A DNA stretch of 64,000 bases. It comes from Coralliovum pocilloporae. GTDB taxonomy: Bacteria; Pseudomonadota; Alphaproteobacteria; Rhizobiales; Cohaesibacteraceae. The stretch spans positions 1,957,501 to 2,021,500 of the forward strand of contig NZ_CP132542.1 of assembly GCF_030845175.1 (NCBI RefSeq), given 5' to 3'. A model generated the notes under the pieces. The model ran no database searches, was not told the DNA's origin, and saw only the letters and a list, made by a program, of their open reading frames with translations. The position numbers were made by a program, and so were the translations under genes. This document shows, in pieces, positions 9,773 through 18,470 of the stretch; position 1 is the stretch's first letter, and each line of letters starts with the position of its first letter.

Positions 9773-10120
9773 ATGTCATCCCTAATCTATAAAATCGTAT
9801 CCGAGGAGCTGTGGGCTGCAGCTCTCAAGACTGGCCGCTTTGATGGTGCGCCGATTGATCATCAGGACGGATATATCCATCTGTCATCTGCTGGTCAGGT
9901 TCAGGAAACGGCGGCCAGGCACTTTTCGGGTCAACGCGACCTGTTGCTGGTGGCTGTGGAGGCTGACAGCCTCGGTGAGGCGTTGAAATGGGAGCCATCC
10001 CGCGGTGGGGCGCTGTTCCCGCACCTCTATGCCCCGCTGGATGTCAAAGGTGTCGCCTGGATCAAGCCTCTGCCTCTGGGTGATGATGAGGTCCATGTCT
10101 TTCCCGATGAGGTTCTGTGA
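9773..10120 (+). CDS. DUF952 family protein
   Basis: A 115-residue cytosolic protein of the DUF952 family, whose biochemical role is not established; a relation to the ADP-ribosyltransferase-like fold has been suggested for the family. Typical motifs are visible: IYKIVSEELW at the start, DGYIHLSSAGQVQETAARHF in the middle and FPHLYAPLD toward the end. An open frame continues upstream to 9665, but the added residues look non-coding and the ATG at 9773 matches the usual family start. Its stop overlaps the pyrD start (TGATG), which indicates translational coupling. Confidence 0.82.
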   Translation: MSSLIYKIVSEELWAAALKTGRFDGAPIDHQDGYIHLSSAGQVQETAARHFSGQRDLLLVAVEADSLGEALKWEPSRGGALFPHLYAPLDVKGVAWIKPLPLGDDEVHVFPDEVL

Positions 10121-11220
10121 TGATTGGTTCCTTCTCTGATCTTGCCCGTCCACTGCTTCTGACGATGGATCCGGAAAAAGCGCATGGACTGGCCATAAAG
10201 GGCCTGAAAGTGATGCAGGCGACAATCGCCTGTCGTCCCACGGATGACCGGCGACTGGCTGTTGATCTGTTCGACTGGTCCGTACCCAATCCGGTCGGCA
10301 TCGCCGCCGGGTTCGACAAGAATGCGGAAGTACCTGATGCTCTTCTGGCGCTTGGTTTCGGCTTTGCAGAGGCTGGCACCGTAACGCCACGGCCACAGGC
10401 GGGTAATCCGCAGCCGAGGCTCTTTCGCCTTGAGAAGGATCGCGCCGTCATCAACCGCATGGGCTTTAACAATGACGGGCATGCGGCGGCTCTTGCGCGC
10501 CTCGAAAAGAGACGTGGCCGCGGTGGCGTTGTCGGGATCAACATTGGTGCCAACAAGGATGCTGATGATCGTGTTGCGGACTATGTGACGGGCATCCAGC
10601 GTTTCGCGCATCTGGCCAGCTATTTTACGGTCAACATTTCATCCCCGAATACACCGGGCCTGCGGGACCTTCAGGGGCGCATCGCCCTGGATAACCTTCT
10701 GGCGCGGGTGGCAGAGGTCCGGGACGAGAAGAAAGAGGAACTCGGACGATCTGTTCCGATACTCGTAAAAATTGCGCCGGATATAGATGAAGTCGGACTC
10801 GATGACGTGACCGAGGTGGTTCTGGCGCGCGGCATGGACGGCCTGATTGTCTCAAACACCACCCTTGACCGACATGGCCTGAAAGACGTGAAGAAGGCTG
10901 AAGAGCAGGGTGGGTTGTCCGGACCTCCTGTCTTTGAAAAATCAACCATTGCCCTGGCGAAAACCCGCCAGCGCGTTGGCAACGATTTCCCGATCATCGG
11001 GGCGGGTGGCATCTCGTCGCCGGAAACCGCTGTTGAGAAGATCCGGGCTGGTGCGACTCTGATCCAGCTGTACTCCTCTCTGGTGTTCGAAGGCATGGGG
11101 CTGGTCAACCGTATCAAGGACGGTCTGGTGGCTGAACTGGAACAGGCAGGTGCTGACAGCCTGGATGGAATACGCTCGACAAAAGTCAATGAGTGGGCTG
11201 CAAAGCCCCTGAAGCACTAA
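10120..11220 (+). CDS. pyrD: Dihydroorotate dehydrogenase, quinone-dependent (class 2)
   Basis: Oxidises dihydroorotate to orotate in pyrimidine synthesis, passing electrons to ubiquinone at the inner membrane. It has 366 residues, normal for class 2. The N-terminal helix region (LARPLLLTMDPEKAHGLAIK) for membrane and quinone contact is present. FMN-site motifs include VGIAAGFDKNAEV, NRMGFNNDG and NISSPNTPGLR (class 2 uses the Ser here as base), then IIGAGGISS and YSSLVFEG. GTG at 10117 and ATG at 10120 are both possible; the ATG is taken. It overlaps the DUF952 stop by one base. Confidence 0.95.
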   Translation: MIGSFSDLARPLLLTMDPEKAHGLAIKGLKVMQATIACRPTDDRRLAVDLFDWSVPNPVGIAAGFDKNAEVPDALLALGFGFAEAGTVTPRPQAGNPQPRLFRLEKDRAVINRMGFNNDGHAAALARLEKRRGRGGVVGINIGANKDADDRVADYVTGIQRFAHLASYFTVNISSPNTPGLRDLQGRIALDNLLARVAEVRDEKKEELGRSVPILVKIAPDIDEVGLDDVTEVVLARGMDGLIVSNTTLDRHGLKDVKKAEEQGGLSGPPVFEKSTIALAKTRQRVGNDFPIIGAGGISSPETAVEKIRAGATLIQLYSSLVFEGMGLVNRIKDGLVAELEQAGADSLDGIRSTKVNEWAAKPLKH

Positions 11221-11266
11221 GCATAGTCCCGAAACGTGTGTGCGGTGTTTGGATAAGCTCCAGAGG
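11220..11266. repeat. Degenerate copy of the dispersed hairpin repeat
   Basis: The sequence after the pyrD stop (AGCATAGTCCCGAAACGTGT and the following GCGGTGTTTGGATAAGCT) resembles the first half of the element at 8790-8892, with the stem largely decayed. It separates pyrD from arsC. Confidence 0.4.
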
Positions 11267-11274
11267 ACAAGACA

Positions 11275-11622
11275 ATGACCAAGACAACAATCTGGCATAA
11301 TCCACGATGTTCGAAGTCCCGCCAGACCCTGGCCCTGTTACAGGAGAAGGGGCTTGAGCCGGATATTGTTACCTATCTGGAGACGCCACCGTCTGTAGAT
11401 GAGTTGAAGGCCGTGCTTTCGCTTCTGGATCTGAGCCCGAGGCAGCTGATGCGGACCGGTGAAGCGCTTTATAAGGAGCTCGGCCTTGCGGATGCGTCGG
11501 ACGATGGCGCCCTGATTGATGCCATGGTTGCCAATCCAAAGCTGATTGAACGCCCTGTGGTAATTGCAAACGGTAAAGCGCGCCTTGGTCGGCCGCCCGA
11601 GCAGGTTCTGGAAATTCTCTAA
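11275..11622 (+). CDS. arsC: Arsenate reductase, glutaredoxin-linked type
   Basis: Reduces arsenate to arsenite using glutaredoxin/glutathione. It has 115 residues. The active-site cysteine is in HNPRCSKSR (residue 12), and the arginines that bind arsenate fit LMRTGE (~62), ERPVV (~94) and RLGRPPE (~107), so it looks fully functional. No arsR or arsB lies nearby, so it is not in a classic ars operon; a general thiol-reductase role is possible. GAGG lies eight bases before the ATG. It may be read through from pyrD (55 bases apart). Confidence 0.9.
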   Translation: MTKTTIWHNPRCSKSRQTLALLQEKGLEPDIVTYLETPPSVDELKAVLSLLDLSPRQLMRTGEALYKELGLADASDDGALIDAMVANPKLIERPVVIANGKARLGRPPEQVLEIL

Positions 11623-11683
11623 AGCACCAGACCTATAATCTGAACGGGCGGTGGTATTTTAGGAGTTTGTTTTTGAGCGAATT

Positions 11684-12145
11684 TCAGTGAAGCGTGGCCT
11701 CGAATTGTCCGGCCTCAAAAGCATTGCGGAAGTCACGCAGATGAGTTCCGTCGTGCCTGGCCAGCATCATGGAGATGAAGGGCTTTGCCAGCTTCCATGT
11801 CAGCGTTTCGGCACGGCACCTTGCTTCCAGCATCAGGAGCGTGCCGTTCTTATGGGGCTCAACGCTGTAGGTATAGTCTGCGGTAACGCCACCGGCCTTG
11901 GATGTCAGCGTGATTGAGAAGCCGAGGTCATAGTCGGTCACATACATATCGCGCACGGCTTCATGGCTGCCATTGCCAATGACAACCTCAAACTGCTTGC
12001 CGTGGGTAAGAGGGGTGTCATCGACAGCCCGGACCTGATGAATGCCCGGCATCCACAAGGGTGCATCTTCAAGCGTAACCAGAGCTGCCCAGACGTCTTC
12101 CAGCGGGGCTCCAATCCATTCAGCTCTCTCAAAAGAAACGCTCAC
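11684..12145 (-). CDS. SRPBCC / START-like lipid-binding-fold protein
   Basis: A 153-residue protein with the SRPBCC pattern: FERAEWIGAPLEDVWAALVTLEDAPLWMPGI at the N-terminus (helix-grip fold, shown here only by its landmarks), a central beta-sheet and a long C-terminal helix. The family binds hydrophobic ligands or acts in polyketide and stress contexts; no ligand can be named. It starts with GTG at 12145, which matches the expected start of the first strand; GTAGAG lies upstream. A short palindrome at 12179-12193 may be its operator. It is convergent with arsC. Confidence 0.75.
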   Translation of the reverse strand: MSVSFERAEWIGAPLEDVWAALVTLEDAPLWMPGIHQVRAVDDTPLTHGKQFEVVIGNGSHEAVRDMYVTDYDLGFSITLTSKAGGVTADYTYSVEPHKNGTLLMLEARCRAETLTWKLAKPFISMMLARHDGTHLRDFRNAFEAGQFEATLH

Positions 12146-12178
12146 AATCTCTACACCCTGTTCTGCTGATACGCGCAG

Positions 12179-12193
12179 TATAGTTAAACTATA
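12179..12193. promoter_or_regulatory. Short perfect palindrome upstream of the SRPBCC gene
   Basis: TATAGTTAAACTATA has 7-bp perfect arms around a central A. It lies 34 bases upstream of the GTG start, in an AT-rich stretch that could hold the promoter. An operator role is inferred. Confidence 0.35.
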
Positions 12194-12239
12194 ACACAGT
12201 TTTTAGACAAATTCGAATCACTGCATGTATATGAATATT

Positions 12240-12254
12240 TGACCCTAACTCTAG
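12240..12254 (-). repeat. Solo TAGGGTCA repeat end beyond the MATE gene
   Basis: Read on the minus strand this is TTAGGGTCAAATATTCAT, close to the outer end of the element at 2709-2977. It lies a few bases past the stop of the MATE gene. Confidence 0.35.
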
Positions 12255-12257
12255 AGG

Positions 12258-13610
12258 CTATCCGGAAAAGGTCTGACGTGCCCGCGGAATACTGATCACG
12301 GATAAGGACAACCCCCGCGCGCCAAGGAAAACCAGAAGGGCTATCCATAGCGCGTGATTGCCCCAGAGGTCGGAAAAGCTGTGTAATGTCAGAAGGTAGA
12401 GCCCGAGAGACAGCAGCATCATGTTGCGCATGTCTCTCGACCAGGTGGCTCCGATGAAGACCCCGTCCATCTGGAAGGCAAGCACACCGGCCAGTGGCGT
12501 GAGGGCCGCCCAGATCAGATAGTCACCCGCATGAAGGCGGACGTCCTCGGATGTGGTCATCGTGTCAATAAAGGCTGGTCCGAAAACCAGCATGACAGCT
12601 GTCAGGAAACCGGACAGGATAAAACCCCAGACCACAGTCAGCCACAAGGTCCGGTCATAGGCCGGACGCCAGCGGGCGCCCACGGCCCGTCCGACCAATT
12701 GCTCGGCAGCTGTTGCAAAGCCATCAAGGAAATATCCCGCAACGAAGAAGAAATTCATCAGGATGGCGTTGGCGGCCAGGACCACGTCGCCTGACTGCGC
12801 GCCTTGAGCTGTGAAATAGGCAAAGGCAAAGACCAGGCAGAAGGAGCGGATCATGATGTCCCGGTTGAGCCCGAACATGGCTTTGAACCGGGAGGCATCA
12901 AAGAGCCGTGCTCGACTGGGCCACTGACCGCTGTGAGACGTTGCGCGGGCCTGAGCCAGGATGAGGCCCACCCCGGCAAAGGCTGTCACCAGCTCAGCGG
13001 TAAAGGTTGCCCAGGCCGCCCCTGCGACCCCCCAGTCATAGACGAGGACCAGCAGGAGGCTGAGACCGATATTCAGACCATTCAGCATTGTTTGCAGCAA
13101 AAGACCTGTTCCGGCGCGCCCCAGTCCCAGCACCCAGCCAAGAATTGCAAAGTTCAGAAAGGTAAAGGGGGCGGCCAGAATGCGGATGAGAAAATAGGTT
13201 TCTGTTGCCTGTGCCACCTCCGGACTGGGCTCCATGAAAGCCAGCCCAAGCTGGAGAAAAGGCTCACGCAATGCCAGCAGCAGAAGACCCAGAATGACAG
13301 CCGTCATGCAAAACCGCAGCAGAACAGCGCCGATCTCCACATCATCCTGCGCGCCATAGGCCTGTGCTGTCAGTCCGGTGGAACCGGACCGCAGGAAATT
13401 GAAGCTGGAAAACAGCAGGTCAAACAGAATGGCTCCGACGGCTATCCCGCCGAGCAGGGCCGGGTCTCCCAGCTGGCCGATGACAAATGTATCGGTAATG
13501 CCCACAATCGGCGTCGACAGATAGGCAATGGTCATCGGAACGGCAATCTTGAGAACAAGACCGAGCGAGACGTCAAACGCCTTAGACTGATCTGCGGAGA
13601 CCTGTGACAT
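12258..13610 (-). CDS. MATE-family multidrug efflux transporter
   Basis: Inner-membrane cation-coupled exporter of the MATE/DinF group, 450 residues with about 12 hydrophobic helices arranged as two repeated halves. Family features include IAVPMTIAYLSTPIVGITDT in helix 1, PALLGGIAVGAILFDLL in helix 2, and GLGRAGTGLLLQTMLNGLNI in the first half. The length and DinF-like start suggest the NorM/DinF branch rather than PfpI-type pumps. Substrates cannot be inferred. The ATG at 13610 is used. It is divergent from the histone-deacetylase-like gene, with ~110 bases between. Confidence 0.9.
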   Translation of the reverse strand: MSQVSADQSKAFDVSLGLVLKIAVPMTIAYLSTPIVGITDTFVIGQLGDPALLGGIAVGAILFDLLFSSFNFLRSGSTGLTAQAYGAQDDVEIGAVLLRFCMTAVILGLLLLALREPFLQLGLAFMEPSPEVAQATETYFLIRILAAPFTFLNFAILGWVLGLGRAGTGLLLQTMLNGLNIGLSLLLVLVYDWGVAGAAWATFTAELVTAFAGVGLILAQARATSHSGQWPSRARLFDASRFKAMFGLNRDIMIRSFCLVFAFAYFTAQGAQSGDVVLAANAILMNFFFVAGYFLDGFATAAEQLVGRAVGARWRPAYDRTLWLTVVWGFILSGFLTAVMLVFGPAFIDTMTTSEDVRLHAGDYLIWAALTPLAGVLAFQMDGVFIGATWSRDMRNMMLLSLGLYLLTLHSFSDLWGNHALWIALLVFLGARGLSLSVISIPRARQTFSG

Positions 13611-13720
13611 GTATGATTCGACCAGACAGGAACAAAGCAGGAATTTAGAACTGTTCTATTGTCCTGTCTTCTGTTTTGTTTGAGAGCCAACAGTCAAGGT
13701 CCAGAAATCAACGGATTTTC

Positions 13721-14620
13721 ATGCTGCCTATTGTCCATAATCCGGCCTATCACGCTGATCTGCCCCAGGGGCATCGTTTTCCTATCCTGAAATTTCGCAG
13801 GCTGGCCGAGGTGCTGGTTGATGATGGTTTAGTGAGCGGGAGCGGCTTTCACGTGCCTGACCCGGCCCCGGCGGACTGGCTGAAGCTGGCGCATGAACCG
13901 GGCTATGTGGATCAGGCCCTCGCACTTGATATTCCGCCTGCCGTGATGCGTGAAATCGGCTTTCCGCTCCATGACGACGTGATCATGCGGGCCCGTTGCG
14001 CGACAGGGGGAACGGTTCTGGCGGCAGAACTGGCTTTGCAGCATGGTCTGGCCTGCAACACGGCTGGCGGCAGCCATCATGCGCGCTATCGGCATGGGGC
14101 CGGGTTTTGTACGTTCAATGATGTGGCTGTGGCCATTCGTGTGTTGCAGACCCGGGGGCAGATCCGGACTGCCATGGTGGTGGATTGTGATGTTCATCAG
14201 GGAGACGGAACTGCGGATATTTTTGCAGGAGATCAGAGCGTAACAACTCTGTCTCTTCATGCGGAGAGGAATTATCCGGTCAGGAAGAAAACCTCGACCA
14301 GGGATATCGCTCTGCCTGATGGAACAGAAGACCGGGATTATCTGGCCGCTCTGACCGAGGCTTTGCCGCGTCTGCTGGATCAGAGACGGCCCGATATCAT
14401 CTTCTACAATGCAGGTGTTGATCCGCATGCGGACGATATGCTCGGGCGATTGGCGCTGACAGATGTGGGGCTTGAGGCCCGAGACCGGTTTGTGATTGAA
14501 ACCGTCCGCGATCGTAATTTGCCTTTTGTTGGCGTTATCGGTGGTGGTTACCTGAAGGATGAAGACGCTCTGGCCCGTCGTCATGCCATTCTGCATCATG
14601 TCGCCGCCTGCTTCTGCTGA
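13721..14620 (+). CDS. Histone-deacetylase-family amidohydrolase
   Basis: Zn-dependent deacetylase of the HDAC/AcuC/acetylpolyamine amidohydrolase superfamily, 299 residues. The catalytic tandem histidines are in [19 protein letters not shown], the metal Asp/His in [10 protein letters not shown], and a second metal Asp in [10 protein letters not shown]. The transition-state residue position reads GGGY. All key residues are present. An in-frame TTG at 13676 would extend it, but the ATG at 13721 has ACGGA upstream and begins exactly where relatives do. In bacteria such enzymes act on acetylpolyamines, acetoin-related substrates or acetyl-proteins; no neighbour resolves which. Confidence 0.9.
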   Translation: MLPIVHNPAYHADLPQGHRFPILKFRRLAEVLVDDGLVSGSGFHVPDPAPADWLKLAHEPGYVDQALALDIPPAVMREIGFPLHDDVIMRARCATGGTVLAAELALQHGLACNTAGGSHHARYRHGAGFCTFNDVAVAIRVLQTRGQIRTAMVVDCDVHQGDGTADIFAGDQSVTTLSLHAERNYPVRKKTSTRDIALPDGTEDRDYLAALTEALPRLLDQRRPDIIFYNAGVDPHADDMLGRLALTDVGLEARDRFVIETVRDRNLPFVGVIGGGYLKDEDALARRHAILHHVAACFC

Positions 14621-14642
14621 CGGGCTTTAAAGTGGACGCGAT

Positions 14643-15197
14643 CTAGCGTCGCCGACCAAGCCCCATCATCCGGCTGAGCGTGCCATCCTTTCGAATCCAC
14701 TGGTGCTTGATGGCGGCAAGGCTGTGCAGCAGGATCAGCACCAGCAGCATATTACTGGCCAGTTCATGGACAGCGCTGCCCCAATTGGCCAGATGGCGTT
14801 TGCCATCCACATAGGCAGGCACCGTGAACAGACCGGCAATGTCTGTGCTGTATCCCACCCCGGAGGCATAAGCGAGGCCTGACAGGATCATGACCAGAAT
14901 GAGCAGCAATTGTCCGCGGTGCACCAGCTTTCTGGCCAGAGCCTCAGGTCGTGAAAGCGGGGAGAGCGACGGCGGGAAGGGTCGATAGCACCTGAGCAGA
15001 AACCGCACCAGCAGAAGAAACAGGATTGCGATACCAATCTGCCGATGCCAGTGAACCAGCTCAAAGGTCAGGCCATCATCGGGCAGGGTCTCGATGATCA
15101 GACCGTAAGCCAGCATGAACAGCGTCGCCAGGGCAATCAGCCAGTGGAGCAGAAGGTCTGCAGGTGGCAGGCGGTCGAAAGTGTGCCGGGAAGGCAT
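14643..15197 (-). CDS. Cytochrome b561-type membrane protein
   Basis: Di-haem b membrane electron carrier, 184 residues with four hydrophobic helices. Histidines lie in the expected places: LLHWLIALATL in helix 1, LVHWHRQIGIA in helix 2 and LASNMLLVLILLHSLAAIKHQW in helix 4, where the spaced histidines would hold the two haems. The family moves electrons from ubiquinol to acceptors such as superoxide or periplasmic partners. It is 10 bases downstream of the DUF6460 gene on the same strand, likely one transcript. Confidence 0.87.
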   Translation of the reverse strand: MPSRHTFDRLPPADLLLHWLIALATLFMLAYGLIIETLPDDGLTFELVHWHRQIGIAILFLLLVRFLLRCYRPFPPSLSPLSRPEALARKLVHRGQLLLILVMILSGLAYASGVGYSTDIAGLFTVPAYVDGKRHLANWGSAVHELASNMLLVLILLHSLAAIKHQWIRKDGTLSRMMGLGRRR

Positions 15198-15207
15198 GAC
15201 AGCAGGA

Positions 15208-15483
15208 TCAGTCGCGACGCCCGAACCGGGTGATCCGCATGATCAGCCAGATCGGCACCACAATGATTGCCCCAAGCAGGAAATACTGGACAGCCCATTC
15301 GATTGCCTCAAAGCCCATCTCGTAGATGCGCTTGAAGAAATCCACCACCCAGTCGAAAATATCCAGAGGGTGAATGTCGATGGCACTGAGGATGAACCCG
15401 ACCATCAGGGAGAGGAGGATCAGCCGGACCAGAACGGCACCGGGGCTGCCGCCAAGAAAGCGATTGAGCGTGTTGGAGCTCAT
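15208..15483 (-). CDS. DUF6460 small membrane protein
   Basis: A 91-residue protein with two hydrophobic helices (LVRLILLSLMVGFILSAI and YFLLGAIIVVPIWLIMRI) separated by an amphipathic segment (DWVVDFFKRIYEMGF). It ends in basic residues. This is the layout of DUF6460, a family common in alphaproteobacteria with no known function. AGAGGAT precedes the ATG. It is probably co-transcribed with cytochrome b561, so a membrane role linked to it is possible but untested. Confidence 0.8.
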   Translation of the reverse strand: MSSNTLNRFLGGSPGAVLVRLILLSLMVGFILSAIDIHPLDIFDWVVDFFKRIYEMGFEAIEWAVQYFLLGAIIVVPIWLIMRITRFGRRD

Positions 15484-15609
15484 GATGTGATCCTCTGGAC
15501 TTCTGACAAATATCTCTGGTGACCAAGATAGGTCGTTTCATGTCGAATTTCTACATATCTCACCACAATTGGGGCGATAGCATGTGTACAAAGCCGGAGA
15601 TGAACCACT

Positions 15610-16302
15610 ATGCATATCAATCCTGAAAGTTCCCCGCCGGAACTGCTCGCCCTTGATCGGGAAATCGCGCCGCTTGGTATGGTCAGGTTGGGCGCATTCT
15701 GCCCGGGTCCCGATGAAAACGCTGTGCCGGGCCAGGATGCGCAGCCGGGCACGATTGTGCTGGTTGGCAATGCCGGTTCGGCTATCTGGCAGCCGTTCAA
15801 TGAAAGCCGGGTTCTGTCTGACAAGGATGCGATGAACCATTGGACTGAAGCGGTTCTGAAGCCGATTGCAGGCCGTCTTGGCTGTGATCTGGTTTTTCCG
15901 TTCGGCGGTCCGCCCTGGTATCCGTTTGTAAGCTGGGCAGATCGGTGCACAAGTATCGTGAAATCTCCGCTGGGTATGGGATTACATCGACAGTATGGCC
16001 TGTTTCATGCCCATCGCGGGGCCTTCCTGTTCAGCCAGCGTCTGCCGCTCCCCGCAGAGGATGCTGCAAATCCGTGTGATGATTGTACTGAAAAGCCGTG
16101 TTTGTCTGTCTGTCCTGTTTCAGCCTTTGATGGACAGTCTTACGCTTATGACGCCTGCAAGACCCATCTGCGCAGTGGCGATGTTCCATGCTGGTCAGGC
16201 TGCCTGGCCCGCAAGGCATGCCCTGTGGGACGGGACTATCATTATGACCCCGACCATGCCGCCTATCACATGACCGCTTTTGTGAGACCGGACATTGAGT
16301 GA
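15610..16302 (+). CDS. 4Fe-4S dicluster-type ferredoxin-like protein
   Basis: A 230-residue soluble protein of a conserved proteobacterial family. The first ~150 residues have an open alpha/beta pattern (IVLVGNAGSAIW, VFPFGGPPWYPF) resembling the N-terminal part of QueG-like proteins. The C-terminal part carries a cysteine-rich segment NPCDDCTEKPCLSVCP, followed by further cysteines in YDACKTH, VPCWSGCLARKACPVG, enough for two Fe-S clusters. The function is not established. It is not QueG itself, being shorter and lacking the cobalamin-binding part. GGAG lies upstream of the ATG. Confidence 0.8.
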   Translation: MHINPESSPPELLALDREIAPLGMVRLGAFCPGPDENAVPGQDAQPGTIVLVGNAGSAIWQPFNESRVLSDKDAMNHWTEAVLKPIAGRLGCDLVFPFGGPPWYPFVSWADRCTSIVKSPLGMGLHRQYGLFHAHRGAFLFSQRLPLPAEDAANPCDDCTEKPCLSVCPVSAFDGQSYAYDACKTHLRSGDVPCWSGCLARKACPVGRDYHYDPDHAAYHMTAFVRPDIE

Positions 16303-16404
16303 CGCATTTGGTATTCCAATAAACGAATATTTACGTAGAATTACAGGTAGGGATGTGGCGGATCTGTTTGCAAGATCCTTCCTGTAAATCTGGGAGAGGC
16401 AATT

Positions 16405-16830
16405 ATGCTCAAGGAATTCAAGGAGTTTGCTGTCAAAGGCAACATGATCGACATGGCGGTGGGGATCGTCATTGGTGCTGCTTTCAGTGGCATTATTTCA
16501 TCGCTTGTTGATGATGTGATCATGCCGCCTATCGGTCTGATGCTGGGCAACGTGGATTTCAGCGAACTTTTTGTCATTCTGAAGGAAGGGGCAACTGCAG
16601 GGCCGTACGCCACCATTGAACTGGCCAAGGAAGCCGGTGCAGTGACCTGGAATCTTGGCCTCTTTATCAATGCCATCATCAAGTTCCTGATCGTGGCTTT
16701 TGCGCTGTTCATTGTGGTGAAAGGTGTCAACCGCATGAAACGTGAGCAGGAAGAGGCTCCGGCTGCGCCTGCAGCGCCACCCAAGAGCGAAGTTCTGCTT
16801 GAGGAAATTCGAGACCTTCTGAAGAAGTAG
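16405..16830 (+). CDS. mscL: Large-conductance mechanosensitive channel
   Basis: Pentameric inner-membrane channel that opens under membrane tension to release solutes in hypo-osmotic shock. It has 141 residues, normal length. The N-terminal amphipathic helix and TM1 (KEFKEFAVKGNMIDMAVGIV, with the pore-lining Gly/Ala pattern), the conserved DDVIMPPIG after TM1, and TM2 ending in VNRMKREQEE are all present, followed by a cytoplasmic helix (EEIRDLLKK). GGGAGAGG lies upstream of the ATG. It converges on the DNA ligase gene, with only 5 bases between. Confidence 0.96.
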   Translation: MLKEFKEFAVKGNMIDMAVGIVIGAAFSGIISSLVDDVIMPPIGLMLGNVDFSELFVILKEGATAGPYATIELAKEAGAVTWNLGLFINAIIKFLIVAFALFIVVKGVNRMKREQEEAPAAPAAPPKSEVLLEEIRDLLKK

Positions 16831-16835
16831 ACCGC

Positions 16836-18470
16836 CTACTCATCGGGAAGCAGGGCTGTCAGACTGTCAAGACGGTCCGCTTCATGAGGAGGCTTGTCCC
16901 ATCTCAGGCGTGAAATACGCGGGAACCGCATGGCCACACCGGACTTGTGGCGACTGGAGCGATTGAGACCTTCAAAGGCAATTTCAAGCACCAGCCCTGT
17001 GTCTTCTGTATGGGTGACTTCCCGCACAGGTCCGAACCGGTTGATGGTATTGCGCCGAACGAAACGATCGAGCTCTTTCAGTTCTTCATCGGTAAAGCCG
17101 AAGTAAGCCTTGCCCACGGGCACAAGCTCGTGTTCGTCACTGCCCGCGCGCCAGACGCCGAACGTAAAGTCCGAATAGAAGCTTGACCGCTTGCCATGCC
17201 CGCGCTGGGCATACATCAGCACTGCATCAATGATATGCGGATCGTTTTTCCACTTGTACCAGTATCCTTTAGGCCGTCCGGGGAGATAGGGACTGTCAGC
17301 CCGTTTGATCATCAGGCCTTCGACTGCGTCTGCGTCAATTCCCGCGCCATGTGTTGCCGGTTCGGCACGGGCCAGGCCCAGCGCATCCCAGTTCTCGAAG
17401 GCCACAAGAGATGAGAGATGGATACGAGGCTCGGAAAGACCGTCGACCAGCGCCTCCAGGCGACTGCGCCTATCGGTGAACATCTGCTCACGCACATCGA
17501 CACCATCAACAGCGAGAAGATCGTAGGCGCGGAGAAAGGCGGGACTTTCCGCCATCAGTTTCTTCGACACGGTCTTGCGGTTCAGGCGCTGTTGCAGAAC
17601 GTTGAAGGGCTGAACTCGGCCATCGCGAAGGATCAGCAATTCACCATCCAGCGCTCCATCAAAGGTGAACGTATCGACCAGATCTGGAAAGCTTCCGGAA
17701 ATATCATCGCCGGTCCGTGAAAACAGCCGCCTGACAGTCTGACCGTCCTTATCCCGGCCACTGACGGCCTGCACGCGGATGCCGTCCCACTTCCACTCTG
17801 CCACATAATCTGATGGATCCATGGATGGAAAGGCCTCGGGATCAAGCGGGTGCGCCAGCATGGCCGGGCGAAATGGAGCCGGGTTGGTGTTCTCGGGCCG
17901 GTCACCCTGGCCTTCAGCCCAGGCGAAAAGGCTTTCATAAGGCGGGAGAAGGCCGTGCCAGACTTCCTCAATGTCGTTCGGTGCAAGGGTGCCCAGTTCT
18001 GCGACGGCTGTCTTGGCCAGGCGGGCTGACACACCGACCCTGAGCCCGCCCATGATCAGTTTCAGAAGTGCCCAGCGTCCCGTTTCGTCCAACTGATCAA
18101 GCCAATGCGAGATAAGGCCGGGTGCCTCGGATTTCCCCGCCTGTTGCAGATCAGAGACAATGTGGATGAGAGCTGGTGGAGTGTCCGGAGTGTTAGGGGT
18201 TGCAGGCCAGAGAAGTGCCGTGGTTTCGGCCAGGTCACCCACAAAATCATAGGACAGCCTGAACAGGGTTTCGTCCACCCGCTCCATAATAAGTGTCCGG
18301 ACCAGGGCCGGTTTTGCAGTCTTGAATGTGAGGCTGCCAGTCAGGGCGGCAAGCGCTATACCACGATCCGGATCGGGCGTGGTGCGGAAGTAATCTGTCA
18401 TCAGTCGCAGTTTTCCATTGCGACGAGGCTCGTAGGACAGGCGATCAAGAAGGTCGGCAAAGGCCTTCAT
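16836..18470 (-). CDS. ATP-dependent DNA ligase of the Lhr-associated repair cassette
   Basis: Seals DNA nicks using ATP. It has 544 residues. An N-terminal helical DNA-binding domain is followed by the nucleotidyltransferase domain, with the AMP-accepting lysine in EWKWDGIR (Lys227), DGELLIL (motif III), VEGLMIKR (motif IV region) and a later KWKND motif. The OB-fold domain completes it. The start overlaps the exonuclease stop by 4 bases (ATGA), so the pair is translationally coupled. It belongs to the conserved set exonuclease-ligase-Lhr helicase-PdeM known from Pseudomonas putida and many proteobacteria. It is distinct from the NAD-dependent replicative LigA. Confidence 0.93.
   Translation of the reverse strand: MKAFADLLDRLSYEPRRNGKLRLMTDYFRTTPDPDRGIALAALTGSLTFKTAKPALVRTLIMERVDETLFRLSYDFVGDLAETTALLWPATPNTPDTPPALIHIVSDLQQAGKSEAPGLISHWLDQLDETGRWALLKLIMGGLRVGVSARLAKTAVAELGTLAPNDIEEVWHGLLPPYESLFAWAEGQGDRPENTNPAPFRPAMLAHPLDPEAFPSMDPSDYVAEWKWDGIRVQAVSGRDKDGQTVRRLFSRTGDDISGSFPDLVDTFTFDGALDGELLILRDGRVQPFNVLQQRLNRKTVSKKLMAESPAFLRAYDLLAVDGVDVREQMFTDRRSRLEALVDGLSEPRIHLSSLVAFENWDALGLARAEPATHGAGIDADAVEGLMIKRADSPYLPGRPKGYWYKWKNDPHIIDAVLMYAQRGHGKRSSFYSDFTFGVWRAGSDEHELVPVGKAYFGFTDEELKELDRFVRRNTINRFGPVREVTHTEDTGLVLEIAFEGLNRSSRHKSGVAMRFPRISRLRWDKPPHEADRLDSLTALLPDE

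Noticed and set aside
11275-11622. Classical ars resistance operon
   Set aside because: Only arsC is present; no arsR, arsB or acr3 gene lies nearby.
12804-13607. A 267-codon plus-strand frame
   Set aside because: Antisense to the MATE transporter, with no domain features and unusual composition rich in Gln, Gly and Lys.
13829-14599. A 256-codon minus-strand frame
   Set aside because: Antisense to the histone-deacetylase-like gene, which has every catalytic motif.
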